A stretch of 64,000 bases of DNA, taken from Bacteroidales bacterium (lineage in GTDB: Bacteria > Bacteroidota > Bacteroidia > Bacteroidales > Tenuifilaceae). The stretch lies in assembly GCA_016931855.1 (NCBI GenBank), contig JAFGDZ010000042.1:1-64000 (forward strand), written 5' to 3'. This document shows positions 17,961 to 26,725 of this stretch, piece by piece. Positions within the stretch are counted from its first letter, which is position 1, and every line of letters starts with the position of its first letter. Below the pieces are notes generated by a model, which searched no databases, had not been told where the DNA came from, and saw only the letters and a program-made list of their open reading frames with translations. The translations under genes were made by a program, and so were the position numbers.

Positions 17961-18998
17961 CTAATCCCTTCTACAACCATTTATAAACTCCGACTTTATC
18001 TCTCGCTCATCATTAATAGTCTCAAAGAATTCCTCAAGGTAAAGCACCGTTCGCTTTTTTTGATAAGGGGTTAACAGCGTACTTGCTTTGTATAGATAAG
18101 TAATTGAATCTTGCAGCTGCCTAAACGTTTCTAAGTTTGGCTCCAACTGCTCCCTTGTTCTACAGTAGCCACGAAACAGGCGCTGCTTTACAGACTTAAT
18201 TGGCAAATGTGCGGGCGGCTTAGCATAGGGAACGTTCAAAAGGCCGCTAAAATCAAAATCGTAAGGAACAGGAACTGCTGCTCTACCAGGACTAACAAGT
18301 AGTAACTCAATGTTGTGCAGGTTTGGTACCGACCAATCCGTGTTCCCTATGAGATACTGAAAAAGAACCAGCTGGTTCATTATTGCATAATCAACGGTTT
18401 CCTGATGCAATCCTTTTGTGTCAACAACCGTTGCCCCAAGCCTTTGGGCCAAATGATCGAGATGCTCAAGAAAGAAGGCGTACTTAGAAAAAGGTTGCGT
18501 CTTTCCATTAAGATCGATGTAGTTAATTTTAACCAGCCTAACGTTAAAACTAAAGTTGGTAAAAAGGTTGTACAGCTTATAAATTAGGTATTCCTCTATT
18601 AAAAACTGCTCAAACTTCTCATTGTTTGTTCGGCAATGCGTTACAAGTTTCAGCTTATCCTGCCCTTCGAAAACGGTGCCAACAACCTGCTTCTTCTTAA
18701 AGTTGATGCGTAATGGAGGGAAAGTACAATTATCGCGCTGCTTACGAAAGTGCCCCCTAGTTTTTACTTTAACATCAAGTGCAATTGATAGCCCACTACT
18801 ATCTGTGTAAGTTAGAATTGCAGGATGGTAGGTTGCCCTAACATTATCAATATCGCGTATAACTGTTTTCAAATCGAAAACCAATGACAGCTCCATAATA
18901 CTATCACTCGCAAAAAGTGGCTTTAGCGCTCCATTCTGGCCGTAGGCTGCAATTACTCCAAAAACGAGAGCAAAGAATAGCACAATCCGTTTCAGCAT
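17961..18998 (-). CDS. Secreted protein with CotH-kinase-like sequence pattern
   Basis: This 345-residue protein has an N-terminal signal peptide (cleavage near AYG-Q, residue 20). The body resembles the CotH family, an atypical protein kinase fold. It has a strand pair with KVKTRG (77-82), the segment GQDKLKLVTHC with a candidate nucleotide-binding lysine (115 or 117), EYLIYKLYNLF, a putative catalytic loop LIGNTDWSVPNLHNI with Asp221 and Asn230-type residues, and a putative metal motif PYDFDFSG with Asp247/Asp249. CotH phosphorylates spore coat proteins in Bacillus; related proteins exist outside spore formers. It lies 2 bases from the phosphatase gene and is coupled to the rhomboid gene. 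The assignment is by visual motif only and needs profile or structural confirmation. Confidence 0.6.
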   Translation of the reverse strand: MLKRIVLFFALVFGVIAAYGQNGALKPLFASDSIMELSLVFDLKTVIRDIDNVRATYHPAILTYTDSSGLSIALDVKVKTRGHFRKQRDNCTFPPLRINFKKKQVVGTVFEGQDKLKLVTHCRTNNEKFEQFLIEEYLIYKLYNLFTNFSFNVRLVKINYIDLNGKTQPFSKYAFFLEHLDHLAQRLGATVVDTKGLHQETVDYAIMNQLVLFQYLIGNTDWSVPNLHNIELLLVSPGRAAVPVPYDFDFSGLLNVPYAKPPAHLPIKSVKQRLFRGYCRTREQLEPNLETFRQLQDSITYLYKASTLLTPYQKKRTVLYLEEFFETINDEREIKSEFINGCRRD

Positions 18999-19000
18999 GT

Positions 19001-20632
19001 CTATAGTTTTTCGCAGTTACCGTATATGTTACATTTATAGTAGCCATTGGCTTTAATAAGAAGTCCCATTGGCTTTATTCCAGGCTTTGCAAAGGGAACA
19101 TTAATTGGAAAAACTTTGCCATTATACTGTGGGAGAATATCCTTTACCTCGGTATGGCCAACTACCATAGCGCTTGCTGAGCAGTAACCAAGAACAGCGT
19201 TGAGTTCCGTTTGGGTCATTCGAGCAACAAGGTGGCTCTCGGCCATTAACCCGCGGTACCAAAATGGGCCGTACTCTTCGGAAATAAAACGAAGCCTATC
19301 CAGTTCAGCAGGATCTATAATTGGTACACCCATTAACGCATTATAAACAATGCTATTTAATAGTCCAATCGACATATTTTGTTGAATCATCCTAGTGGAA
19401 TATCCGCCATGAACAAACAAGTTCCCGTTTAGCACAACGGCAGTGTTTCGGGAACGAATCCATGCACCCAGAGCTGTGCTAGTTGAAAAAGGCGAATCGT
19501 AGTCCAAGTAAAGGCTGCTATAAAGATACTTATAACGTGGTTCAACAAACCTGAAATCCTTTGTTAGAATCATTAGCTCGTGATTCCCCAAAATAAGATG
19601 CACATAGCCCCCGTGCTTGCTTGCCTGCAAGTACAACTTGTAAACGAGCCAAAGGGTTTGGGTAACCTCGGTTCCCCTATCAAATAAATCGCCAATAAAA
19701 ACAACATGGCCATTTCCCCATATCCAGTTATTGCTTGAGTCCATAATTCCATTAGCACGTAGTAGCTTAACCAGACTTGTGTACTCACCATGAACATCGC
19801 CAATGGCAAATATTTTGGGGACATCGGTAAAGCTATGAGGCTCTGGCCTTAAATACTTTTTATTAACCGCAAGGTACGAGAGCGTATCGTTGTAAAAGCC
19901 GCTAAACCGTAGGGTGTCATTCTTTGTACGAAAGGTTTGCTTTACACTAAAGGATTTTTTTTGGAATGAATCGCGAATAAAGTAAACCGCTTGTGCCCGC
20001 TTGTTAAATCCCCAGAAAACATGTGGCCCATCGGAGAAATGAAGATTGCTCTTATTTACGTAAGCTACCATATAGCCCTTTAGAAATTCTGCAACTTCTA
20101 CTTTATTAAACCTAATAGAATAATCTAATGGAGACTGATTTGTGAAATTTTCGAAAAAAGGATTCGCGTTATACTTGCTCAGCACCCTAGCAACCTCTAG
20201 GTGTCCATAACGTGCTGCCATAATAAGTGGAGTATTACGGTGCTTATTGTACTTATCTACCTTGGCACGATTAAGAAGCAAATAGTTTGCAATACGATCC
20301 CTGTTATAAGTTGCACAAATCATTAATGGAGTTAAATCATTATTTATTAAATCTATATCGGCTGCTTTATTAACAATATATTCAACTGCACTAATATTAT
20401 CTATTATAACGCTATACGACAAAAGGGTGTGCTCCCCGTTGTGGAACGTTGCGTCGGGGCCATAAAGAGCAATAATAGTATCGATATAGCTATAGTCCGA
20501 TAAACTAAGAGCCGTTACTATAACAGAATCGGGGTACAACTTACTATCAACAACTTGTGAACTAGCCATTTGTACTACCAGCAATAATGGCAGAAACACA
20601 GAGAAAAAGAATATGTGTCGTAAGTGGATCAT
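19001..20632 (-). CDS. Exported ankyrin-repeat / PPP-type metallophosphatase fusion
   Basis: This 543-residue protein begins with a signal peptide (about 1-25), followed by ankyrin-like repeats (about 62-190; e.g. HRNTPLIMAARYGHLEVARV). After a linker comes a calcineurin-like phosphoesterase domain with GDVHG (278-282), GDLFDRG (314-320), GNHE (349-352), VHGGY and VVGHTEV, the metal ligands of PPP phosphatases. The layout resembles bacterial Shewanella-like phosphatases, which dephosphorylate phosphotyrosine or phosphoserine. Export to the periplasm is inferred. It is in a tight operon (9 bases after the propeller gene, 2 before the CotH-like gene), so it probably opposes that kinase. The ankyrin fusion is unusual to me. 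Confidence 0.82.
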   Translation of the reverse strand: MIHLRHIFFFSVFLPLLLVVQMASSQVVDSKLYPDSVIVTALSLSDYSYIDTIIALYGPDATFHNGEHTLLSYSVIIDNISAVEYIVNKAADIDLINNDLTPLMICATYNRDRIANYLLLNRAKVDKYNKHRNTPLIMAARYGHLEVARVLSKYNANPFFENFTNQSPLDYSIRFNKVEVAEFLKGYMVAYVNKSNLHFSDGPHVFWGFNKRAQAVYFIRDSFQKKSFSVKQTFRTKNDTLRFSGFYNDTLSYLAVNKKYLRPEPHSFTDVPKIFAIGDVHGEYTSLVKLLRANGIMDSSNNWIWGNGHVVFIGDLFDRGTEVTQTLWLVYKLYLQASKHGGYVHLILGNHELMILTKDFRFVEPRYKYLYSSLYLDYDSPFSTSTALGAWIRSRNTAVVLNGNLFVHGGYSTRMIQQNMSIGLLNSIVYNALMGVPIIDPAELDRLRFISEEYGPFWYRGLMAESHLVARMTQTELNAVLGYCSASAMVVGHTEVKDILPQYNGKVFPINVPFAKPGIKPMGLLIKANGYYKCNIYGNCEKL

Positions 20633-20641
20633 GGCTAAACC

Positions 20642-21793
20642 TTAGTAACGCTTCTGTTTGTAATAATTCAGAATATCATCGGCCTTAACACAGTAAAAAC
20701 CCTCCTTTGCGGAGATACACAATCGGTTAGAAAACAGGAACATATGAACAACCTGATTTACGGGAAAGTAGCTGTCGTTTCCTACATCGAACCATTCACC
20801 CGAAGCAAAAACGGACAATCCGCCACCATTCCGAATATCGAGAGGGCCAGAAAACCATATGTTACCATTAGAGTCTTCAACAATCTTATCGAGACAAGGT
20901 TTAGCCAAGCTCTTAGGATGCGTATAGGAGACCCACTCCTTTCCGTTGAACATTGATACTCCGCCTTTTTGCTGGCTAAAGCAGCTGGTAACCCACAATC
21001 GGCTTTTGGAATCGGAATACATGCTTGATGCAGAGTTGTCAACCAAGCCATCGCTGCCCGAGAAGGTTTGCCACAGCTCTCCATTAAAAACGCTTACCCC
21101 TTCGCCGGCAAGGCTACTCCCAGCCCACAGGTAGCCTATTCTATCCTGATAAAGAATATCGGCATTGGTTATAACCTGTCCCGAGGGCTGCAGCAGCCTA
21201 TTACTATCAAACGCCACAATTCCTGTGGATGTGGCAACCCAAATTAATCCTCTAAAATCTTTTATAGATGCATTTACAAAGGAGCTAGGCAACCCGTCGC
21301 CCGTTCCGATGTATCGCCAGCCATCAACAGAAGAGTTAACAAGCAACCCCTTTGATGTTGAAACCCAAATATCGTTATCGCCTGTTACGGTAATATGATT
21401 TACTGCTAACGATGCGCTTTTTATGGGTAACGGTAGAATCTCTAGGCTATCGGTTGCTGTTTTAACTATGCACGGAAAGCCATCGGAAGTAACCAGGTTC
21501 CCTGCCAGCAAAACGCTTCCCTCCTGCTCTCTAACCGCTACGGAAACAGACCCGGAAATACCAAGGCTGCTAAGGGGCACCTCTGTTAGCTCATAGCTAC
21601 TGTTGATGTAAGCTACAGAACCTCTGGTTAACCCATCGCCCAATCCCAGCCACATGCGTCCCTCTGTATCGGGGGCATTACAAAAAACCAGTAAACCTTT
21701 GGGGAGCTCAACTTTATGTATAGGACTCAAAATCTGACTATGGACTCCAGAATGGCAAAGTACAAAAGCGAATAGCAAAGCAAAATATCTCAT
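20642..21793 (-). CDS. Secreted beta-propeller protein (Reg_prop repeats)
   Basis: This 383-residue protein has a signal peptide (about 1-19) and a series of two-component-regulator-propeller repeats. They carry the pattern GLxxxxVxxixxDxxGxxWxGTxxGl (e.g. GDGLPSSFVNASIKDFRGLIW at about 158-178 and again near 240). These usually form the periplasmic sensor of hybrid histidine kinases or SpoIIE proteins; here the propeller stands alone with no kinase or transmembrane domain. The SpoIIE gene directly upstream could be its signalling partner. It probably binds a ligand or protein in the periplasm. Confidence 0.8.
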   Translation of the reverse strand: MRYFALLFAFVLCHSGVHSQILSPIHKVELPKGLLVFCNAPDTEGRMWLGLGDGLTRGSVAYINSSYELTEVPLSSLGISGSVSVAVREQEGSVLLAGNLVTSDGFPCIVKTATDSLEILPLPIKSASLAVNHITVTGDNDIWVSTSKGLLVNSSVDGWRYIGTGDGLPSSFVNASIKDFRGLIWVATSTGIVAFDSNRLLQPSGQVITNADILYQDRIGYLWAGSSLAGEGVSVFNGELWQTFSGSDGLVDNSASSMYSDSKSRLWVTSCFSQQKGGVSMFNGKEWVSYTHPKSLAKPCLDKIVEDSNGNIWFSGPLDIRNGGGLSVFASGEWFDVGNDSYFPVNQVVHMFLFSNRLCISAKEGFYCVKADDILNYYKQKRY

Positions 21794-21848
21794 AAGAATT
21801 AGAATTTAGCATAAAGCCTGTAAATCAGCAAAAAGGAGTCCAAAACAG

Positions 21849-24071
21849 TTATACTTTTAACCCAAGAAACAAAACATCGTCAATCTGTTCGTTCTCGCGC
21901 TTCCACGAGAAGAACTCGCTTTTAAACTCGCTGTACTGCTGGTTTGCGGGCAAATGGTTAAACCGTGCAAAATTTTGAACCAACCGAGATCGCATATACT
22001 TCTTCTTGTCAAGGCCACCAAATTGATCGGTAAAACCGTCGGTAGAAATATAAATCCAATCATCGGGAGACAGTGTTAACCGCTGCGTTTTAAACTCCCC
22101 GTTAAATATTCTTTTGCCTGCACCAATAGAAGTATAATCGGGCTTTAGAGTGGTAACCACTCCCCCTTGCACAACAAAAACGGGAATAAGCGCACCAGAG
22201 TAAGTAAACTCCCGTGTAGCACGATTGAAGGAGCACAGGGCAATATCCATGCTATCCTTTAGAACAAGTTCGTCGTTCTCCTTTTTGCGAAGCTTTACCC
22301 TGAGCTCCTCATTAATAAAGTGCAACAGCTCATCGGTTTTAGCCAGTCCAAATTGGTTAATGCCTTGGTTTAGCAAATCCATACCAATAATACTCATAAA
22401 AGCACCAGGAACACCATGCCCAGTACAATCGGCAACAGCAAAGTAGCAGGTGTCATCCTTAGACGCAAACCAGTAAAAATCGCCGCTAACAATATCCTTT
22501 GGACTTGCAAAAATGAAGCTCTCGGCAAAAAAATTGTTGTACAGCGACAGCGGGCTCAGAAGCGCTTGCTGAATACGCTCGGCATACTTAATGCTATCGG
22601 TAATCTTCCCTATATAATCCTCAATAATGAGATACGCGTCTTCTAGGTGCTTATTCTTTTGCTCGATGTTGTGATTCTGCTGCTCAATTTTCTCTTTTTG
22701 GGTTTCAATCTCCTCCTTTTGCTCCCTAAGAGCAAAGTTAGCCTTCTCTATCTCAGCCTTTTGCTGAGCAAGAATTCTATTGGCCCTTTTCTTGTTGTTG
22801 AAAGCAAAAATGGCCATTGATAAAAGGAGGAACGAGAGAGTTAGGCCACCCAAAAGATAGTTGCGCATTTTGTTCTGGGTGTCAATCTCCTTTTGGTCAA
22901 GCTCCTGACGCTGTCGCAAAATTTGAATCTCCTTTTCCTTTTTCTCGCTTTCAAAAAGGATTCGCATGGATGCAATATGCCTATCGTTCTTCTCGTTAAT
23001 AATACTATCCTTGTAAACAACAGCCTTTTTAAAGTAGTCGAAGGCTTTTGCGATGCTGCGCCTTTTAAGCTCCAGGTTACTTAGCTCCTCGTATGCCACC
23101 TGAAAATGGTACAGGCTATTAATCTCGGAGGCAACGTGAATAGCTCTACCTAGTGTAAGCTCCGCCTCATCGTACATACCCAAGGCCACTTGCGACTTGC
23201 CCAAGTTGGTATAGCTGTCGGCAATAAATTTTCTGTCGCCCAACCGTTTATCAATTGCTAGAGCCTGATTAAATAGCGAGTATGCCAATTTTGGTTGGTT
23301 GTAGTACAGATGAATTTTACCTAAAGCATTTAGGCTAATTGCAATACCTTTATCGCTGTTAATTTGCCGATTATAGTCCAGCGATTTTTGGTAGTAAACC
23401 TGAGCCTTCTCCATATTGCCAGAAAACTCATAAACCTCGCCAATGTTATTGTTATTTATGGCTAGTCCCAGCACATTCTTTTGCGCCGCTGAGAGCTCAA
23501 GCGCACGCTCAAAATACTGTATAGCGTCCTTGTACTGGCCATTAAGCGAATATATATTCCCTAAGCTATTAAGGGCAACCGATGTGCTAAAGGTATCCTT
23601 TATCTCCTCGGATAACGTTAGAGCCGCCAAATGGTACTCCGTAGCTCTTGCGTGGTTGTCCAGCCTACGGTAAACAACACCAATATTATTGTTTACCTTT
23701 GCTTGGTATAGCTTGCTATCAAAAGTGTTAGCAAGATCCAGTGCTTGAAAATGAAGCTCCAGCGCTCGGGAGTACGATGAGCGATTACGATAGAAAACGC
23801 CAAACATATCAAGGCACTCTATCGTTAAAGAAGTATCGTGAAGAGAGTTGGCTAGGGAAAGTGCCTCATTATAATACTTTTCGGCAAGGCTATTGTCCCT
23901 AATCTCGCTAGAGTAAACCTTTGCAATAGACTGGAAAAGCAGAACTTTTTCCGTCCCGCTTTTTGCAGCTTGCAACTTAATAAACAGGCTATCTACATTC
24001 TCCTGCCCATAAAGGGTAAAAAAAGTAGTAAGTAGGAAAAAACCAATGCATCCAATAGCTCTTTTTAACAT
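21849..24071 (-). CDS. TPR protein with SpoIIE-type (PP2C) phosphatase domain
   Basis: This protein of about 740 residues has a signal peptide or anchor, about eight TPR repeats (about 35-380, periplasmic), a transmembrane helix (LLGGLTLSFLLLSMAIFAF), a coiled coil (AEIEKANFALREQKEE and after) and a C-terminal SpoIIE/PP2C domain. The phosphatase domain has SGDFYWF and DCTGHGVPGAFMS for metal binding, and ends in DDWIYISTDGFTDQFGG. It dephosphorylates Ser/Thr-phosphorylated proteins, typically anti-anti-sigma factors, in response to a periplasmic signal. I start at ATG 24071 (MLKRAIGC); a longer start at 24104 would add 11 residues before the signal sequence. An RsbW-type ATPase gene lies at 38455. 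No STAS protein is visible. Confidence 0.88.
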   Translation of the reverse strand: MLKRAIGCIGFFLLTTFFTLYGQENVDSLFIKLQAAKSGTEKVLLFQSIAKVYSSEIRDNSLAEKYYNEALSLANSLHDTSLTIECLDMFGVFYRNRSSYSRALELHFQALDLANTFDSKLYQAKVNNNIGVVYRRLDNHARATEYHLAALTLSEEIKDTFSTSVALNSLGNIYSLNGQYKDAIQYFERALELSAAQKNVLGLAINNNNIGEVYEFSGNMEKAQVYYQKSLDYNRQINSDKGIAISLNALGKIHLYYNQPKLAYSLFNQALAIDKRLGDRKFIADSYTNLGKSQVALGMYDEAELTLGRAIHVASEINSLYHFQVAYEELSNLELKRRSIAKAFDYFKKAVVYKDSIINEKNDRHIASMRILFESEKKEKEIQILRQRQELDQKEIDTQNKMRNYLLGGLTLSFLLLSMAIFAFNNKKRANRILAQQKAEIEKANFALREQKEEIETQKEKIEQQNHNIEQKNKHLEDAYLIIEDYIGKITDSIKYAERIQQALLSPLSLYNNFFAESFIFASPKDIVSGDFYWFASKDDTCYFAVADCTGHGVPGAFMSIIGMDLLNQGINQFGLAKTDELLHFINEELRVKLRKKENDELVLKDSMDIALCSFNRATREFTYSGALIPVFVVQGGVVTTLKPDYTSIGAGKRIFNGEFKTQRLTLSPDDWIYISTDGFTDQFGGLDKKKYMRSRLVQNFARFNHLPANQQYSEFKSEFFSWKRENEQIDDVLFLGLKV

Positions 24072-24125
24072 CTTTGCAATGTATGTAATTTGGTAAAAAT
24101 ACAAAAAATGAATTTACATCTACTT

Positions 24126-24133
24126 TACTTTTG
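24126..24133 (+). promoter_or_regulatory. -7 promoter box for the AsmA gene
   Basis: TACTTTTG matches TAnnTTTG and lies 14 bases before the ATG at 24148. No clear -33 element. Confidence 0.4.
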
Positions 24134-24147
24134 CCATATTCAAACTC

Positions 24148-26670
24148 ATGTTAAGCGCCATGATCAGAAACACTGTTAAAGTATTTATCTACACCGTATC
24201 GGTTATAGTAGTAGTAACAGGTATTGCCTTTATTACAGGCATTGTTTTTAACGATGCCATTGTTAAGCGCTTTACCAGCTACTTTAATTCTACCCAAAAC
24301 TTCAAGGTTAAAAGTAGTAACGTGAAGTTTTCGCTGCTATCGCGATTTCCCAAAGCATCAATCCAATTCTCTGATGTTACGCTTTACCTAGAAGAAAGCG
24401 CGTTAACCGATACGCTAATACAGTGTAACCAGCTGTTTTTTGAGCTTGATGTTTGGAAGCTCCTAGATGGCGATATAGAGGTACAAAGCCTAGTTGCACA
24501 CAAAGGTGTTGTAAATGTAGATTTGGCCAAGATTAGAAACGCAGCCGAGATTAAAACCAACGACCCGTCCAATCAGAATATCTCCCTAAACAAAATTATT
24601 CTGGAGCAGGTAGAGGTTAACTGGATAGATACCAAATCGGGCAACAACGTTAGCGCACTTGCTAAAAAGCTATCGCTTACTGTTACTATGGTTAACCAAA
24701 ACATATCGGTTAATGCCTTAGGAAACGTAATGCTTAGGTACATATCTACCCCAAGCTGGAAATACGATAAGCGAATTGATGCCAAAATTGAGACCAAGCT
24801 GCTAATTACCAACAACGACCTTACCCTGGAGCAAACCCTTTTACAGGTATCAAACCAATCCATACTAGTATCGGGTAAGGTTAACCTTTACGCCAATAAC
24901 GCCTACACAATAAACATTGCAACACACAAGCTGGCGCTAAATTCGCTATCGGATTATTTCGATTTCAACAACACGCTTAAAAGCATACAGAAGGGTAACC
25001 TTACCCTTAAGGCAAGTTTAAGCGGCGACATAACCCACATATCATCGCCAGCGCTAAGTGCAAGCTTTATAGCTTCAGATATTCGCCTTAATCACGCTAA
25101 CCTCAGTGCCATTTCCATTTTAACAGCAAAAGGAGCAATAAACAAACGGCAAAATACCAAATGGGACAGAATAGTGCTAAAGCTGGACCATATCAACATT
25201 AGTACAGGTAAATCTAAGGCCATTGGAACGGTTACCATATCAAACCTAAAAAAACCTAGTGTTACCGTTGATAGCGATTTCCACTTAGACCTTAGCACCC
25301 TTTTTAGCGACAATGAAATTGTTGGCGAGGTAAACGGTACTATTAAATCATCATTCCAGTTACACAGTTTAGATAGCATTATTGCCAAGGATTTATACAT
25401 TACGCAAATTGATACCCGCATTGGTTTTAAGGGAATTACCTACAAAAATTACAATGATATTGATAAGGCTACAGGAGATGTAGAGTGGAAAAACAACCAG
25501 CTGGCAATAGCAATAAACCACGGAACATTTAAAAACACGCCATTTAGCGCAAATATAAGGGTAACAGATGCGCTAAGCTTTTTTGGGGGGAAGCTCCAAA
25601 AGCCTATTGAGTTTTCCCTAAGCGCAAACAAGTTTATTTTTAATGATTTATTTAAGTCGGATAATCCATCGGGCTCTAATACAGATAATAGATCAGTAGA
25701 TATATGGAAGTACATACCCTCACTAAAAGGCGATTTAGATGTTAGGGAAATTGAGTTTGCCACGTGGAACGCCACAAGCATAGCAGGCAGCTATGAGCTA
25801 GACTCGACAGATCTGGTGGTAAGCAACGCAACCCTTAGCGCCTTTAACGGAAAAATTAAGGGCAACGTATCGCTGCACAATGTAACTAGCAATAACCGGC
25901 GTCTTGTTTCAAACGTACTGGTAAAAAGTGTTGACGTTAACCAGTTCTTTAAAGCGTTTAACAGCTTTGACCAAACGGCTATTACCGACAAGAATGTTTA
26001 TGGCGACCTATCGGGCGAAATAGAGCTAAAGGTGAGCTGGGAACAGAATAAGATTGATTACTCAAGCATTGAAAGCATGGCTAAAATAAGCCTACATAAC
26101 GGCAGGCTGGCCAACATGTCGCAGTTTAAAGAGCTCTCTAAATTTTTAAAGTACAAGGATATTGAAACCGTTAGCTTTAGCAAGCTGGAGAACGAGGTGC
26201 TAATCCTTAATAATCAGGTTCTAATCCCATCAATGCTAATTAAATCCAATGCCTTAGACTTAACGCTTAGCGGGAATCACCGCTTTGACGGAAGGTATAG
26301 CTACAAGCTAAAATTTGAACTGGGGAACCTGCTATCAAACAAATGGAAAAACAGTAAGGACTATGAATACGAAGAAGATACCGATGGTAGCCTAAACGTA
26401 TTTATTAAACTAAACGGATCGCCAGCAGGAGTATCGGTTAGCTACGACTCAAAAAGTGCTCGCGAGAATTTCCGCCAAAACCTAAGCAAGGAGGGACAAA
26501 CCCTAAAAACAATTTTTAAGGAGGAGTTTGGGTTGGGTAAGCAAAAAAGCGGTGACAGCCTGCAAAACGCACGGTATAAAAAAAATAAACCCACCGATAC
26601 AATTGCAAAGCCAAAGCCCCGTTTCAAGATAGAATGGGACGAGCTGGACGATACAACGCACACCAAATAG
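24148..26670 (+). CDS. AsmA family protein
   Basis: This 840-residue protein has an N-terminal signal anchor (about 12-34) followed by the AsmA-type start FTSYFNSTQNFKVKSSNVKF, with many repeating beta strands and a C-terminal AsmA_2-like region (about 600-780). Proteins of this superfamily are large beta-groove bridges that help lipid or protein transfer to the outer membrane. The tail is positively charged. Which lipid or barrel it serves is unknown. It starts at ATG 24148 (a second Met lies 4 codons in). A histidine kinase gene follows after 55 bases. Confidence 0.85.
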   Translation: MLSAMIRNTVKVFIYTVSVIVVVTGIAFITGIVFNDAIVKRFTSYFNSTQNFKVKSSNVKFSLLSRFPKASIQFSDVTLYLEESALTDTLIQCNQLFFELDVWKLLDGDIEVQSLVAHKGVVNVDLAKIRNAAEIKTNDPSNQNISLNKIILEQVEVNWIDTKSGNNVSALAKKLSLTVTMVNQNISVNALGNVMLRYISTPSWKYDKRIDAKIETKLLITNNDLTLEQTLLQVSNQSILVSGKVNLYANNAYTINIATHKLALNSLSDYFDFNNTLKSIQKGNLTLKASLSGDITHISSPALSASFIASDIRLNHANLSAISILTAKGAINKRQNTKWDRIVLKLDHINISTGKSKAIGTVTISNLKKPSVTVDSDFHLDLSTLFSDNEIVGEVNGTIKSSFQLHSLDSIIAKDLYITQIDTRIGFKGITYKNYNDIDKATGDVEWKNNQLAIAINHGTFKNTPFSANIRVTDALSFFGGKLQKPIEFSLSANKFIFNDLFKSDNPSGSNTDNRSVDIWKYIPSLKGDLDVREIEFATWNATSIAGSYELDSTDLVVSNATLSAFNGKIKGNVSLHNVTSNNRRLVSNVLVKSVDVNQFFKAFNSFDQTAITDKNVYGDLSGEIELKVSWEQNKIDYSSIESMAKISLHNGRLANMSQFKELSKFLKYKDIETVSFSKLENEVLILNNQVLIPSMLIKSNALDLTLSGNHRFDGRYSYKLKFELGNLLSNKWKNSKDYEYEEDTDGSLNVFIKLNGSPAGVSVSYDSKSARENFRQNLSKEGQTLKTIFKEEFGLGKQKSGDSLQNARYKKNKPTDTIAKPKPRFKIEWDELDDTTHTK

Positions 26671-26725
26671 GCTATACCTGCTAACAGCGTTAACCCGTTT
26701 ATTACTGTAACTAATAGTTAAAGCA

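Noticed and set aside
25761-25770. CACGTGGAAC half-site as another parS site
   Set aside because: The left half does not match GTTN, so only one arm fits.
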